Source: Lingula anatina (taxonomy: Eukaryota; Brachiopoda; Lingulata; Lingulida; Lingulidae). From it: a DNA stretch of 64,000 nt. Shown piece after piece: positions 38,447 to 50,098 of this stretch. The stretch spans positions 315,197 to 379,196 of the forward strand of contig NW_019775569.1 of the NCBI RefSeq assembly GCF_001039355.2. Direction: 5' to 3'. A model generated the notes under the pieces. It worked only from the letters and a program-made list of their open reading frames with translations. It was not told the DNA's origin and did no database searches. The position numbers and the translations under genes were made by a program. Within the stretch, counting starts at the first letter, position 1, and every line of letters begins with the position of its first letter.

Positions 38447-38664
38447 GGGACTATTTCCAGACCCTATCACACTAACTGTGGATCGATCTATCTCCAAGAG
38501 AATTCTTGCTAAATTGCAATCAATGTAAGTGGCTTAGCTGTTTGTCATGCCTACTGAAACTGGCATGCCAGAATCCTAAGCCGCTTAAGCTGAAAGCAAT
38601 TTAGTGAGAAACCCCTTGGAGTTGGATTGATCCTGTTAGATTGATCTAGGTATGGGAACTCAGT
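38447..38664. mobile_element. Palindromic MITE, about 220 bp
   Basis: Left half runs gggactatttcc, gatcgatctatctcc, gctaaattgc and ggcttagctg. The right half mirrors this as aagccgcttaagctg, gcaatttagtgag, gattgatc and atgggaactcag. A short internal hairpin (catgcc/ggcatg) sits at the centre. The same arm sequence flanks the gypsy fragment at 44.8-48.1 kb and occurs at 50.3, 55.4, 55.9 and 56.25 kb, so this copy shows the complete short form of the family. Confidence 0.7.
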
Positions 38665-38888
38665 CTAATGCTTGTTACACATTTTACTTTCATCCTAATC
38701 CACTGTTATGCAGAATTAGAATTTGATGTTGGCTATGCAGTTACAGTAATACATTAGTGCATCAAAATTGACAGTATCCTATTTCCTGCGTTTTTATTTT
38801 CTGGTTTTTGTCTGTACATTTGACAACTTTGCTGCCTTGTTTGTATTGTTTTTATGTACAGACACAGAAAAAATATAATCTAGTTTTT

Positions 38889-39884
38889 NNNNNNNNNNNN
38901 NNNNNNNNNNNNNNNNNNNNNNNNNNNNNNNNNNNNNNNNNNNNNNNNNNNNNNNNNNNNNNNNNNNNNNNNNNNNNNNNNNNNNNNNNNNNNNNNNNNN
39001 NNNNNNNNNNNNNNNNNNNNNNNNNNNNNNNNNNNNNNNNNNNNNNNNNNNNNNNNNNNNNNNNNNNNNNNNNNNNNNNNNNNNNNNNNNNNNNNNNNNN
39101 NNNNNNNNNNNNNNNNNNNNNNNNNNNNNNNNNNNNNNNNNNNNNNNNNNNNNNNNNNNNNNNNNNNNNNNNNNNNNNNNNNNNNNNNNNNNNNNNNNNN
39201 NNNNNNNNNNNNNNNNNNNNNNNNNNNNNNNNNNNNNNNNNNNNNNNNNNNNNNNNNNNNNNNNNNNNNNNNNNNNNNNNNNNNNNNNNNNNNNNNNNNN
39301 NNNNNNNNNNNNNNNNNNNNNNNNNNNNNNNNNNNNNNNNNNNNNNNNNNNNNNNNNNNNNNNNNNNNNNNNNNNNNNNNNNNNNNNNNNNNNNNNNNNN
39401 NNNNNNNNNNNNNNNNNNNNNNNNNNNNNNNNNNNNNNNNNNNNNNNNNNNNNNNNNNNNNNNNNNNNNNNNNNNNNNNNNNNNNNNNNNNNNNNNNNNN
39501 NNNNNNNNNNNNNNNNNNNNNNNNNNNNNNNNNNNNNNNNNNNNNNNNNNNNNNNNNNNNNNNNNNNNNNNNNNNNNNNNNNNNNNNNNNNNNNNNNNNN
39601 NNNNNNNNNNNNNNNNNNNNNNNNNNNNNNNNNNNNNNNNNNNNNNNNNNNNNNNNNNNNNNNNNNNNNNNNNNNNNNNNNNNNNNNNNNNNNNNNNNNN
39701 NNNNNNNNNNNNNNNNNNNNNNNNNNNNNNNNNNNNNNNNNNNNNNNNNNNNNNNNNNNNNNNNNNNNNNNNNNNNNNNNNNNNNNNNNNNNNNNNNNNN
39801 NNNNNNNNNNNNNNNNNNNNNNNNNNNNNNNNNNNNNNNNNNNNNNNNNNNNNNNNNNNNNNNNNNNNNNNNNNNNNNNNNNNN
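38889..39884. other. Assembly gap (996 N)
   Basis: Unsequenced run of N. Open frames reported across it are meaningless. Confidence 1.
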
Positions 39885-40032
39885 TTATGAATATTCATCA
39901 GTTCTGTAAGTTTCAAGCCAAAAGAAAAAATGATTTTCCACTTAACGTGTTATCGGTAAAAGTGCACAGGGACGGTGACGACAGACGCAGGTGATGGCTA
40001 TATGTACAGACACATCTGTGTCTGTACATAAC
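39885..40032 (+). mobile_element. HINE/pearl-like element, 3' tail after the gap
   Basis: Begins inside the element (tatgaatattcatcagttct) and ends with gacagacgcaggtgatggct and the 13-nt-arm hairpin at 40003-40030. The rest, including any tandem core, is hidden in the N gap, which probably exists because of that repetitive core. Confidence 0.65.
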
Positions 40033-41290
40033 AAATAAAAACCGTGAGGCTTTTTCTTTGCTATTCTCAAACTAACTGGAGTAATTCATATTACAACAAA
40101 TACAGTCCATGTTTGAACTGCAGCTCTATTAGGTCTATTTTTCCTTAAATTACCCCGCTTTTTCACTTTCTGTTATACATTATAATGTAAGACTTGTTAA
40201 CCCAATAAATGGAAAACCCCGAATCACTTACAGAATCACTTTTAAGCATAAGTGACTTATCATACTGAACTTTACAGAATCACTTTTTATCATGAGTATT
40301 AGAATACAACCCAAGGGCAAATGTCAGCTTTATCTGACCATTTTGGCAAAGGATAGCCCATGTTCTTTCCTTCAAATGGGATGTGTCGTCTCTCCTGACG
40401 CACTGCGTCCCGTTGATTTTGAAGCTACAGCTTGCTCGAGTCTGTCTTAACTCCTTCTTGCAAAAATAATTTGTAATCGGATATTCATGCATATTCTGGT
40501 GTTAAAGAGTCTAGATATATGATTTGAGCCGCTACGAGAGAAAATAATAAAGCTTGATAAAAGTATTGATCAAATAGGCCCATGATCATTAATATAAAGT
40601 GTGTTATTATAAATAGGTAAAAATTTACAAATCATCAACGTCTCGACGTGAATTCCCAGACAATAAAATGTATCGCCTGCTGGGACCTAAGTACGGTTAC
40701 CACTGTTACATGGTACTCTTTTTTCATATAAATGAAATTCATGGAATTTGGACACTTTTGAAATAAGTGCATTCAGTACCAAAAGTTTTGAATTTTAAAT
40801 TTTTTTATTATGACACTCTGGAGAAATTTTAAGAAAAATTTTCATATCAACGCCCTCTATGATTTATCGCTGCCTACACTAGCACAATATAATGAAATTA
40901 ATGGGCACCGTCACAATCATGCTGAGGCAGACTCTGAGGTCAAATACTATAGCATTAAAACTTGTAACTCGACTATCTCGATTCTCCCGGACCATTACCG
41001 GTACATACCAGTCAACATTGACAATTGCCAGAAAGGAGGATTTCCGTGCACGCCCTACGTCTCCTACCCTGACAGACACACACACACAAAATAAAAAAAA
41101 AACTATTTTTTATTCTTTGGAAAGTAACGCCTTGGTTAGAAATGTGTTGTTAGCAGTTTGCTATAATAAAATACTTTGATGTGCAAAATGATATAGAAAA
41201 AAAAATATAAAATTCCATTTCAAGTCATTCAATGTTTTAAGAATTTCATCGGCTTTTTTACAGCTTGGGTCATACTAACAGCCTGTTTTA
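40033..41290. other. No recognised gene
   Basis: Two short overlapping open frames (40810-41094 and 40892-41179) and a minus-strand frame (40280-40492) lack domain features and splice support. A (CA)n tract lies at 41080-41090. Confidence 0.4.
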
Positions 41291-41299
41291 ATCAATAAT

Positions 41300-44200
41300 T
41301 AAAACAAGTCAATTTTTGCTCTAAAAAAACAATGGCAAATTCCGTGACATAAGTAGTTAAATGTAATAATTTTGACAAATCTTGTCCAATGTTTCTGAAA
41401 TCTATACAAAAGATGCTTAACAACAATAAAAATCTGTAATAAGCTGATCAGCCATCTATGTCTTTTTTTAAGTGTCAAGTTTATTGGAAATTTATCATCA
41501 GAAGAGTGAAAATTCACCAAAACAAATATTTCAATATTGCAATATATTGTTTTGTCATGAAGAAAAAGGCAAATGTGATGATCTGAGTTTACTTGCGTAG
41601 AAGGTTGCCAATTACCTATAACTGTCACCTTGGAAAACATTATATACCCATACAAGACTTCTTACTATCAATGCAAGATGCAGATTACTCCTTGCAATGG
41701 GTTTCTGGAATGGGTTGCTGTTAGCACAATATTTGACAATGTTCTAAATCTTAACATTGGTGCTGTCTTTCACAACCTGCTTTTTCATGGTAAGGGTACT
41801 CTGGAAAAAGAACAATATAACTGAAAAAACTGAAAATTACATTGAAAAGACTGGCAAATCCCATGACTTAAAATAGTTAAACGTTAATAATTTTGTCAAA
41901 TCTTGTCCAATATTAATGAAATTTTTGGTAAATGATGCTTAACAAAAATTAAAATCTGTGATCAGCTGATCAGTTGTCTGAGTTAATGAAAAGCATTTTC
42001 TTTGGATGATGTATTTGAGAAAGCTGATAATTACTCTGAAAATACTGGCAAATTCCATGACTTAAAATAGTTTAACGTTAATAATTTTGTCAAATCTTGT
42101 CAAACATTTCTGAAATTTAAACAAATGATGCTTAACAACAATAAAAATCTGTGATAAGCTGATCAGTTGTCTGAGTCTAATGAAAAGCATGTTCTTTGGA
42201 CAACGTATTTGAGAAAACTGATAATTACTCTGAAAACACCCGCAAATTCCATGACTTAAAATAGGTAAATGTTAATAATTTTGACAAATCTTGTGCAATG
42301 TTTCTGAAATCTATACAAAAGATGCTTAACAACAATAAAAATCTGTGATAAGCTGATCAGCCATCTATGTCTTTTTTTTAAGTGTCAAGTTTATTGGAAA
42401 TTTATAATCAGAAGAGTGAGAATTCACCAAAACAAATATTTCAATATTGCAATATATTGTTTTGTCATGAAGAAAACAGCAAATGTGATGATTTGAGTTT
42501 ATTTGCGTAGAAGGTTGCCAATTACCTATAACTGTCATCTTGGAAAACAATATATACCCATACAAGACTTCTTCTTACTATCAATGCAAGATGCAGATTA
42601 CTCCTTGCAATGGGTTTCTGGAATGGGTTGCTGTTAGCACAATATTTGACAATGTCCTAAATCTTGCCACATATCATGTATTGTACACATGGATAAGACA
42701 TATTGCTGCTCTTGGTGCTGTCTTTCACAACCTGCTTTTTCATGGTAAGGGTACTCTGGAAAAAGAACAATATAACTAAAAAAACTGAAAATTACATTGA
42801 AAAGACTGTACAAATGAAGCTTAACAATAATAACTAGATGGTGTCAATGGGTAGCCATCACTTATCCCCGCACTTCCCCATATTATCAAGAGCAGCTCAC
42901 CCCTGCACGTACGCACACACATACACACACATCACTGCTTCATCCAAAGGTATTAAAAAATATAAATGTAAAAAAATCTACAATGTTAAAAGAATTTAGA
43001 ATCAATCAACCCCCAGGGACAGCCCAACCCCCTGTTGCACTAAAATTCAAAAGTGCCCATGCACATCTCTGATGATGGGTATACTAATCACCAAAGTTTC
43101 AACTTCCTACCTGCAATGGTCTAGCTAGGAGAAAATAGTAGAAACTACAATGTGAAAAGAATTCAGAATCAACCAACCCCCGGGGACAGCCCAACCCCCT
43201 GTTGCACTAAAATTCCAAAGTGTATATGCACATCCCTGATGATGGATCTTCCAATTCCCAAAGTTTCAACTTCCTACCTGCAAATGTCTAGGGAGCAGAT
43301 AGCAGAAATTACAATGCCATAAGAATTTAGAATCAACCACCTACCAGGGTACAGCCCAACCCCCTGTGGCAATAAAATTCAAAAGTGCCCATGCGCATCC
43401 CTGAAGATGGGTGTACAATTCCCTAAGTTTCAACTTCCTACATGCAATGGTCTAGGAGGATGTAATGGAAATCACAATGTCATAAGTATTTAGAATCAAT
43501 CACCCCCAGGGACAGCCCAATCCCCTGTTGCACTAAAATTCAAAAGTGCCCATGCGCATCCCTGAATATGGGTCTACCATTTCCCAAAGTTTCAACTTCC
43601 TACATGCAATGGTCTAGGAGGAGGTAGCAGAAACTACAATGTGAAAAGAATTTAGAATCAACCACCCCCCATGGACAGCCCAACCCTCTGTGGCACTAAA
43701 ATTCCAATGTGCCCATGCACATCCCTGAAGATGGGTGTACAATTCCCAAAGTTTCAGTTTCCTATCTGTAATGGTCTAAGAGGAAATAGTGGAAATTACA
43801 ATGTCATAAGAATTTAGAATCAACCCCCCCCCCCCCCGGGGACAGCCCAATCCCCTATGTCACTAAAATTCCAAATGCCCATGCACATCTATGATGATGG
43901 ATTTTCCAATTCCCATAGTTTCAATATATACCCATACAGCTGATCAGCTGATCAGTTGTCTGTGTCTAATGAAATGTATCTTCTTCGGATGATATATTTG
44001 AGAAAACTGATAATTACACTGAAAACAATGGCAAATTCCATGACTTAAAAAAGTTAAACATTTTTAATTTTGACAAATCTTGTCCAATGTTATTGAAATC
44101 TATAAAAAAGGTGCTTAACAGCAATAAAAATCTGTGATAAGCTGATCAGCCATCTATGTCTTTTTTTTAAGTGTCAAGTTTATTGGAAATTTATAATCAG

Positions 44201-44810
44201 AAGAGTGAGAATTCACCAAAACAAATATTTCAATATTGCAATATATTGTTTTGTCATGAAGAAAACAGAAAATGTGATGATTTGAGTTTATTTGTGTAGA
44301 AGGTTGCCAATTACCTATAACTGTCATCTGGAAAACAATATATACCCATACAAGACTTCTCCTTACTATCAATGCCAGATGCAGATTACTCCTTGCAATG
44401 GGTTTCTGGAATGGGTTGCTGTTAGCACAATATTTGACAATGTCCTAAATCTTGCCACATATCATGTATTGTACACATGGATAGGACATATTGCTGCTCT
44501 TGGTGCTGTCTTTCACAACCTGCTTTTTCATGGTAAAGGTACTCTGGAAAAAGAACAATATAACTGAAAAAACTGAAAATTACATTGAAAAGACTGGCAA
44601 ATCCCATGACTTAAAATAGTTAAACGTTAATAATTTTATCAAATCTTGTCCAATATTAATGAAATTTTTGCAAATGATGCTTAACAACAATAAAAATCTG
44701 TGTTCAGCTGATCAGTTGTCTGAGTCAAATGAAAAGCATTTTCTTTGGATGATGTATTTGAGAAAACTGATTTAATTACTCTGAAAACACTGGCAAATTC
44801 CATGACTTAG
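41300..44810. repeat. Composite repeat block with three ~400-bp units
   Basis: A unit of about 350-410 bp occurs at about 41470-41822, 42370-42778 and 44162-44567. Between copies lies a ~180-bp unit built around gctgatcagttgtctgag and cttaacaacaataaaaatctg, repeated several times. All three large copies keep the same plus-strand frame (ITPCNGFLEWVAVSTIFDNV and onward, ending GTLEKEQYN then stop). The first copy lacks 14-16 codons in frame. No domain is recognised. The upstream part of the 50.1-50.3 kb region is a further copy of 44573-44810. Confidence 0.75.
42990..43925. repeat. ~162-bp satellite, six units
   Basis: Units begin with gaatcaa(c/t)c followed by cccc..gggacagccca at about 43004, 43167, 43332, 43494, 43657 and 43818, a spacing of 161-165 bp. 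Units differ by about 10-20 percent by eye, with C-run length variation. The array lies between copies two and three of the 400-bp unit. Its period is close to that of the HINE core, but the sequence is unrelated. Confidence 0.8.
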
Positions 44811-44813
44811 ACT

Positions 44814-44945
44814 GGGTTCCCATACTTAGATTGATCCATCTGGATTGACCTAACTCCTTGGGGGTTCACGCTAAATTGCTATCAGCTAGCTCAAGAGGCA
44901 TTTGTTACATATGTCAATATTACTCTTTTTTGTATGACATTAAGC
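44814..44945 (+). repeat. Left inverted arm flanking the gypsy fragment
   Basis: gggttcccatacttagattg and the following gctaaattgctatcagctag match the inner-facing arm of the MITE at 38447-38664. They also match, in inverted orientation, the arm at 47980-48114. Homology continues in weaker form to about 44945. Confidence 0.65.
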
Positions 44946-44964
44946 GGCTCCACGTGTTTTTTGC

Positions 44965-45057
44965 AGTTTAATAAAGTTTCCAACATCTTGCATGAGAGGG
45001 CTTGTCTTTTGTTTAAAGACATTACATGGTGTCAGAGTCCAGGAACCCAAACCAGGA
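44965..45057 (+). promoter_or_regulatory. LTR tail, poly(A) signal and primer-binding site
   Basis: AATAAA at 44970 is followed by about 50 bp ending aaagacattaca. That ends in CA, as an LTR should, and abuts TGGTGTCAGAGTCC at 45027. TGG immediately after an LTR-terminal CA is the usual look of a tRNA primer-binding site. The Gag ATG follows at 45058. The rest of the LTR and any matching 3' LTR are absent. Confidence 0.55.
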
Positions 45058-45839
45058 ATGGCAGCCAACTTTGTGTTTGAGCAACCAAAGCTAGACTGGG
45101 TCGCTGGCGATGTATATCAAGAATTTCAACGATTTAAACAACATGTTGAGTTTATGTGTCAGGGACCGCTCACCGGTATGGAAGATAAACAACGTGCTGG
45201 TTGGTTAGGGATTTGGATAGGTCAAGAAACCGTGAGATATTTAAAACATTGAAATGGGAAGAGGGTGAACGAGAGACAACTGACAAAATTCTTGAGAAAT
45301 TGGACGCATGCATAAGGCCAAAGAAAAACAAAAGGATTGCACGTTTCAAGGCATAACAAAGAAATCAACAACCTGGAGAATCATTCCACACATTTGTGAA
45401 GGCTGTTAATCATGGACTGTGAGTATAGTGACACAGGATGATGTTTTGCTTGATTTGATTATAAATGGCGTTCGTTACCCCAAGGTGCAAGAACGTTTAT
45501 TGGATCAGGGCCAAGATTTAAAATTAGACAAGGCAATACATATTGGTCGGCAATATGAACTTTCTCAAACACAAATGAAGCTAATGAGAGAAGTCCTCAG
45601 TGTGAAAAATGCCAACGCTAAGCATGCCACCAAGAAATCTCAGCCCAAATGATCACAGGCACCTGCAGTGAAAGGTAATAATAATCCAGGTCACGATAAA
45701 CAGGTTCCCCCTCCCATGACACAGTGTACACATTGTGGAACACTACATGACAAGGATAAATGCCCAGCAAAAGGCAGCACTTGCAATTATTGTAAGAAAC
45801 CGAATCATTGGCGGAAAGTGTGCAGGAAAATAAGCAGTG
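45058..45839 (+). pseudogene. gag: Ty3/gypsy-like gag, frameshifted
   Basis: Gag starts MAANFVFEQPKLDW at 45058 and is open to 45252, where a frame change and a stop interrupt it. A second fragment is readable at 45260-45360 in another frame, and a third at 45419-45652. After a TGA, the nucleocapsid region lies at 45740-45835 with Cys-His knuckles: CTHCGTLHDKDKC and CNYCKKPNHWRKVC, the second a CX2CX4HX4C zinc knuckle that binds RNA. Gag would form the particle shell for reverse transcription. At least three disruptions make this copy non-functional. Confidence 0.85.
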
Positions 45840-47985
45840 TACAAGAACATAACGTGAGTGAAATTGATGACTCGTACAACAAACTCTTAAATATACACTT
45901 AACTCAGGACACAAAGGGAATTGTGAATTCTGTTCGTCCGGACAATTGGGGAGTAAAGCTGAAAATACATGACAAAGATGTAACAGTTAGAATAGACACT
46001 GGTGCTAAATGCAGCATTTTGACAAAATCACAACTTGCAGCTATGGGCGGCAGTATCCCTATGAGAAAGTCACACAGAACACTCAAATCGTACACAAATC
46101 ACCTGGTTACGCCAGTAGGAGTGACAAGTCTAGACGTAAATCATAAAGGGAAAACGGCAACAGTTGATTTTGAAATCGTCGACTTACAGCAGGAGAATGT
46201 ACTCCATGGAGATGTTGCCGAGGAGCTAGGCCTCATACAGCGAGTAAATAGCATGTCGATCAAAATGCCCATACCGGAAACAGAAACCGATCATGAACTT
46301 TTCCGAGAATTTCCAGATCTTGTGAAAACTACAGGTACAATACCAGGAGAGTATAGTATTAGTGTCGACGAGTCTGTACCACCAAACTTCCTGCCGCAGT
46401 CAAGCCCAAGGCAATAGCTAAATTACGCGAGATGGAGGAAAACGGCTATATCACCAAAGTCGAAGAACCCACTGATTGGGTTAGCTCGATGGTCGTGTCG
46501 ATACGCAATGACAAAGTTCGCATTTGCATTGACCCAAAAGACCTAAACTTGGCGATCAAGCGTGAAGACCACCCTATGAAAACCATACAGGAAGTGGCCC
46601 TTGGTATCCCTAATGCAAAAGTGTTTTCAATTTCTACAGATAAAGCTCAACAAGCAGTCCTCATACTTGACAACATTCAATACACCCACAGGTCGGTACC
46701 CTTGGCTTCCGTTACCCTTTGGGATCAAATCGGCACTCGAGCTACTCCGGCAAATTATGGATCAGATGTTAGAGGGTATCGAAGGCGCGTTCGCTATCAT
46801 CGATGACATACTCATAGCCGGCGCAACACTCGAGGAGCATGACCGTGTACTACGTCAAGTTGTAGAACGCGTGACACAGTACAATCTGCAGTTGAACTTC
46901 AACAAATGAAGGGTACACAAACCCAGCATTTCTTACATGGGACATCTTGTCACAGACAAAGGCCTGTTGCCAGACCCCAAAAAGGTCCGCGCCATCACAG
47001 ATATGGCTGCCCTGTCAGACAAAGAAGGAGTCTTAGATTCTTAGGGCTCGTTCAGTACTTAGCAAAGTTTATCCCGAATCTCAGTCAAGTAGACGCGCCG
47101 CTCAGAATATTGCTAAAGTCGGACACCGTCTCCGCATGGGGGGCCGATCAGGAAAATAGTTTCCGAGAACTCAAGAAACTTTGTAGTTTACCCCATGTGC
47201 TGGCATATTTCGACATCAACAAAGACATTGAAATTGAATGTGACGCGAGTTAAGATGGCATGGAGCTGTTTTGACTCAAAACGGCAGAGTGGTGGCCTAC
47301 GCATTGCGATCATTGACAGAAACTGAGAAACGCTATGTGCAAATAAAAAAAGAGATGTTGTCGATCCTCTTTAGTGCCGAGCATTTTCACTGTTTCATCT
47401 TTAGGAAACATGTTACCGTCCATAATGACCACAAACCACTCGAACAGTTGTTTCTTAAACCACTGTTGTCCGCACCGATGAGAATCCAGAAAATGTTGAT
47501 TCGATTGCAGTGGTATGACATTACGGTCAAATACAGGTGAGGCAAAGAAATGCACGTTTCTGACGCCCTCTCGAGAGCTTTCTTACCCCGTGTCAAGGAG
47601 GAGGATATCCAGGACATGGTAAACATGTTATCTGTAAGCTCGGACAAGTACACCGAGATCAAGCGAGCTTCGCAAAGTGAACTCCGCACACTTCATGACG
47701 TCATTGTAAAGGGATGGCCAGACACTAGAACGGAAGTACCATTTGAGGCTAGACCCTATTGGGACTCAAGAGACCTACTATAAGTCCTTGATGGAATTGT
47801 CTACAAAGGATTCCGAATCGTGATTCTGTCAAGTCTTCATGACGAAATGTTGAAACTAGTGCATGAAACCCACTTGGGTATTACCAAGAGTAAACAACGC
47901 GCCAGAGAAGTGATGTACTGGCCCGGAATGAACGCTGACATTGAAAGGCTTGTCGGAAATTGTCAGACATGCGCAAATCAGCTAG
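45840..47985 (+). pseudogene. pol: Ty3/gypsy-like pol (protease, RT, RNase H, integrase start), decayed and truncated
   Basis: In order: an aspartic protease with VRIDTGAKCSIL at about 45987-46022; reverse transcriptase with KVRICIDPKDLN (about 46516) and the catalytic IIDDIL (about 46797-46815); RNase H with IEIECDAS (about 47230) and NDHKPLEQLF (about 47430); a linker ending HVSDALSRAF; and the integrase zinc finger HETHLG...CQTCANQ (about 47860-47980). Frameshifts or stops occur near 46417, 46680, 46906, 47252, 47540 and 47782. The order protease-RT-RNase H-integrase defines Ty3/gypsy rather than copia. The element stops right after the HHCC finger, before the integrase catalytic core, and is joined to the inverted MITE arm. 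Confidence 0.88.
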
Positions 47986-48112
47986 GTACGTAAAGATAAG
48001 TACCCATAAGAGTTTTACTAGGCGTGACAGACTTTTAAGCTGGTTAGTTTGATAGCAATTTAGTGAAACTCCCCAGGGAGATAGATCGATCCAAATATAT
48101 GTGGGAATGGTC

Positions 48113-48114
<2 letters not shown>
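47980..48114 (+). repeat. Right inverted arm flanking the gypsy fragment
   Basis: Contains gatagcaatttagtgaaact and ggagatagatcgatccaaat, ending gggaatggtccc. It is the reverse complement of the arm type at 44814 and is closely matched by 55906-56041. The join to the integrase reading frame is at agctag. Confidence 0.7.
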
Positions 48115-48145
<31 letters not shown>

Positions 48146-48149
<4 letters not shown>

Positions 48150-48736
48150 AAAGGCCCGGATCAAATCTAGTCCTATGCATAAAAAGCCCAGACCCCATGT
48201 TTATTACACCCTGGCTGGGCCCATTCTTTATGGTGTCTTTTCATTGTTAACAGCATAATGGGCAAGTTAAATGACCAATTAAGTTAATTGGCCAAGCTGT
48301 CGGTTTGTTTGTATGGCATGGGCAGAGGTTGTCTTAGATCAAGGTACATATTATGATACTTACAGGTGTGGCAAATAAGATTTACTTGTATTACATTACC
48401 TGTGATTTGTAAAATACATCGAAGGATGATACTTTTAAAGATGTTTAATGTTTAAAGAAAAGACATGTAGATTGATTTAGTAACATTTACTAAAGATTTG
48501 TTAAATTAAAGATGGGCTTCATTTGTGCCTTGATCTAAGACATCCCCTGCTTATATAATGCCATGCAAACAAACTGGCAGCTTGGCCAATTAACTTACTC
48601 AATTAACTTGGTCACTTAACTTGTCCATTATGCTGTTAACAATGCAAAGACTCCATAAAGAATGGGCCCAGCCAGGGCGTAATAAACATGGGGTCTGGGC
48701 TTTTTATGCATGGGACTAGATTTGATCCAGGCCTTT

Positions 48737-48740
<4 letters not shown>
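48146..48740. mobile_element. MITE with long inverted repeats (~210 bp) in a (TA)n tract
   Basis: The left arm 48146-48355 begins tgtcaaaggcccggatcaaa; the right arm 48530-48740 ends with the reverse complement tttgatccaggcctttgaca. A unique ~170-bp spacer separates them, and (TA)n flanks both sides (48116-48145 and 48741-48766). The whole element can fold into one long hairpin. A lone third arm is at 50646-50862, also abutting (TA)n, suggesting a family that targets TA repeats or carries them at its ends. Confidence 0.8.
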
Positions 48741-48767
<27 letters not shown>

Positions 48768-48771
<4 letters not shown>

Positions 48772-50097
48772 GAGAGCGGGGTTGGTTGGAACACTTTTCA
48801 CCTTTTTTGCGATATCTCAGCAGTCAAAGCTTTGGGGACAAAAATAAAAACACTGATAGGAGATAATTATATGCCGCACTCATCTATGAAATAAAACATG
48901 AAGTAGGTCTTTTTATTTTAGAGCAATAAATCCTCAAAGTTGCCTCTTAAAACGTTCCATCTCACCCCACCCGCGGGGTAAGTTGGAACAGTCAGTGGGG
49001 TGAGTTGGAACAAGAGGGCGAGTTGGAACGCTTGCATATAAATTCAAAGTATAATTCATTTTAAAAGTAGGTTTATCTATATTAATTTCCCAACAAGTAC
49101 GTGTTACCTTGCATTTGCATCTCCATAGTTTGTAAGCATTTTTTACGTTTACAATTTGCTTTCAAATAGTCTTTTCGATGTATAAACCATATCTAGTTAC
49201 AGTTCATTTCATTATGATAACAAAAGTGGTGTAGTTTAAGAGAAAAGAAATTGAATTCATATAACTCAACCTATTAACAACAGTATGTTAGACCTACAAA
49301 TGAAAACTGTATCTCTTTCAACTCAACAACTCAGAATCAAAATCGCAGTTCTGACATATACATGTACACTTGGTCAACCTTTGTACAGTCTTCATGTGGC
49401 CACTTTAGACAAACAATGCATTAAACCCATTTCTCTTTTGGTCGGCTGTTAATGAACGGCTCCCCACAAACCAGATATGGCCACTCTACTTCTGACTCAG
49501 AATCACTGGTCATCTTTAATTTCCTTTTTCTTGATTTTCTCTATCGACTAGAAATCTTTAACTGTTTTTTATTTTTGTTGCGCTTGTCCTTTTTAATTTT
49601 GTTGGGCTTGGCCTTTTCTTTTTCGAGTAGCTCATTTTCAGATGTGTCAGATAGTACTGCACTGCATCGTTTTCTTCTTTAAATCTTTGGACTGCGACGG
49701 TGAGCCTTTGGAACCGGTCTAATTATTGCTGGACTTGGGCTGTTTTGGGGTTTTCTTAAGTGCGCTTTAGTGTGCTGTAGCACCTCTTCCGGTGAGGGCA
49801 ACTGAGATTTCAACTGAATCTTTGCCTAAGTTACGAGGTGAATGTTTGTCTTTTCTGGAGTATTTTGTACACTTAACATTAACAGCAACCCCCAATCCAT
49901 TACACAAAGCATTTAAAACAATATCGGCAGAATTGGTGTTGTATAGTTTATGCATAACATAGGCTCTCAGCTAGAATATTTTCATTTTGCCGCTTAAAGC
50001 AGAGTAATAATCGACATTTCCTTCCACATCTAAAAGCAATTTATCGCAAAAAAGCAACGTTGGGCATGCAGACCCCTTTCGACCAAACAGCTAGCAA
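48768..50097 (-). mobile_element. Decayed pogo/Tigger-like DNA transposon
   Basis: The edge at 48768 follows TA and reads ggggagagcggggttggttg, with subterminal repeats of gggtgagttggaac near 48975-49030. Read on the minus strand, 49955-49767 gives an open piece (SADIVLNALCNGLGVAVNV). After stops, a Lys/Glu-rich tail covers about 49690-49510. A zinc-finger-like end, CGEPFINSRPKEKW then CIVCLKWPHEDC, lies at about 49490-49390. That Cys-rich end with a WxHxxC motif is characteristic of pogo-type DDE transposases of invertebrates. Only the C-terminal region is present, frameshifted; the catalytic core and the other terminus are missing, the sequence ending at the N at 50098. Confidence 0.62.
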
Positions 50098-50098
50098 N

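Noticed and set aside
38808-39916. Long open frames of about 350 codons on both strands
   Set aside because: They are created by the 996-base N gap and have no sequence content.
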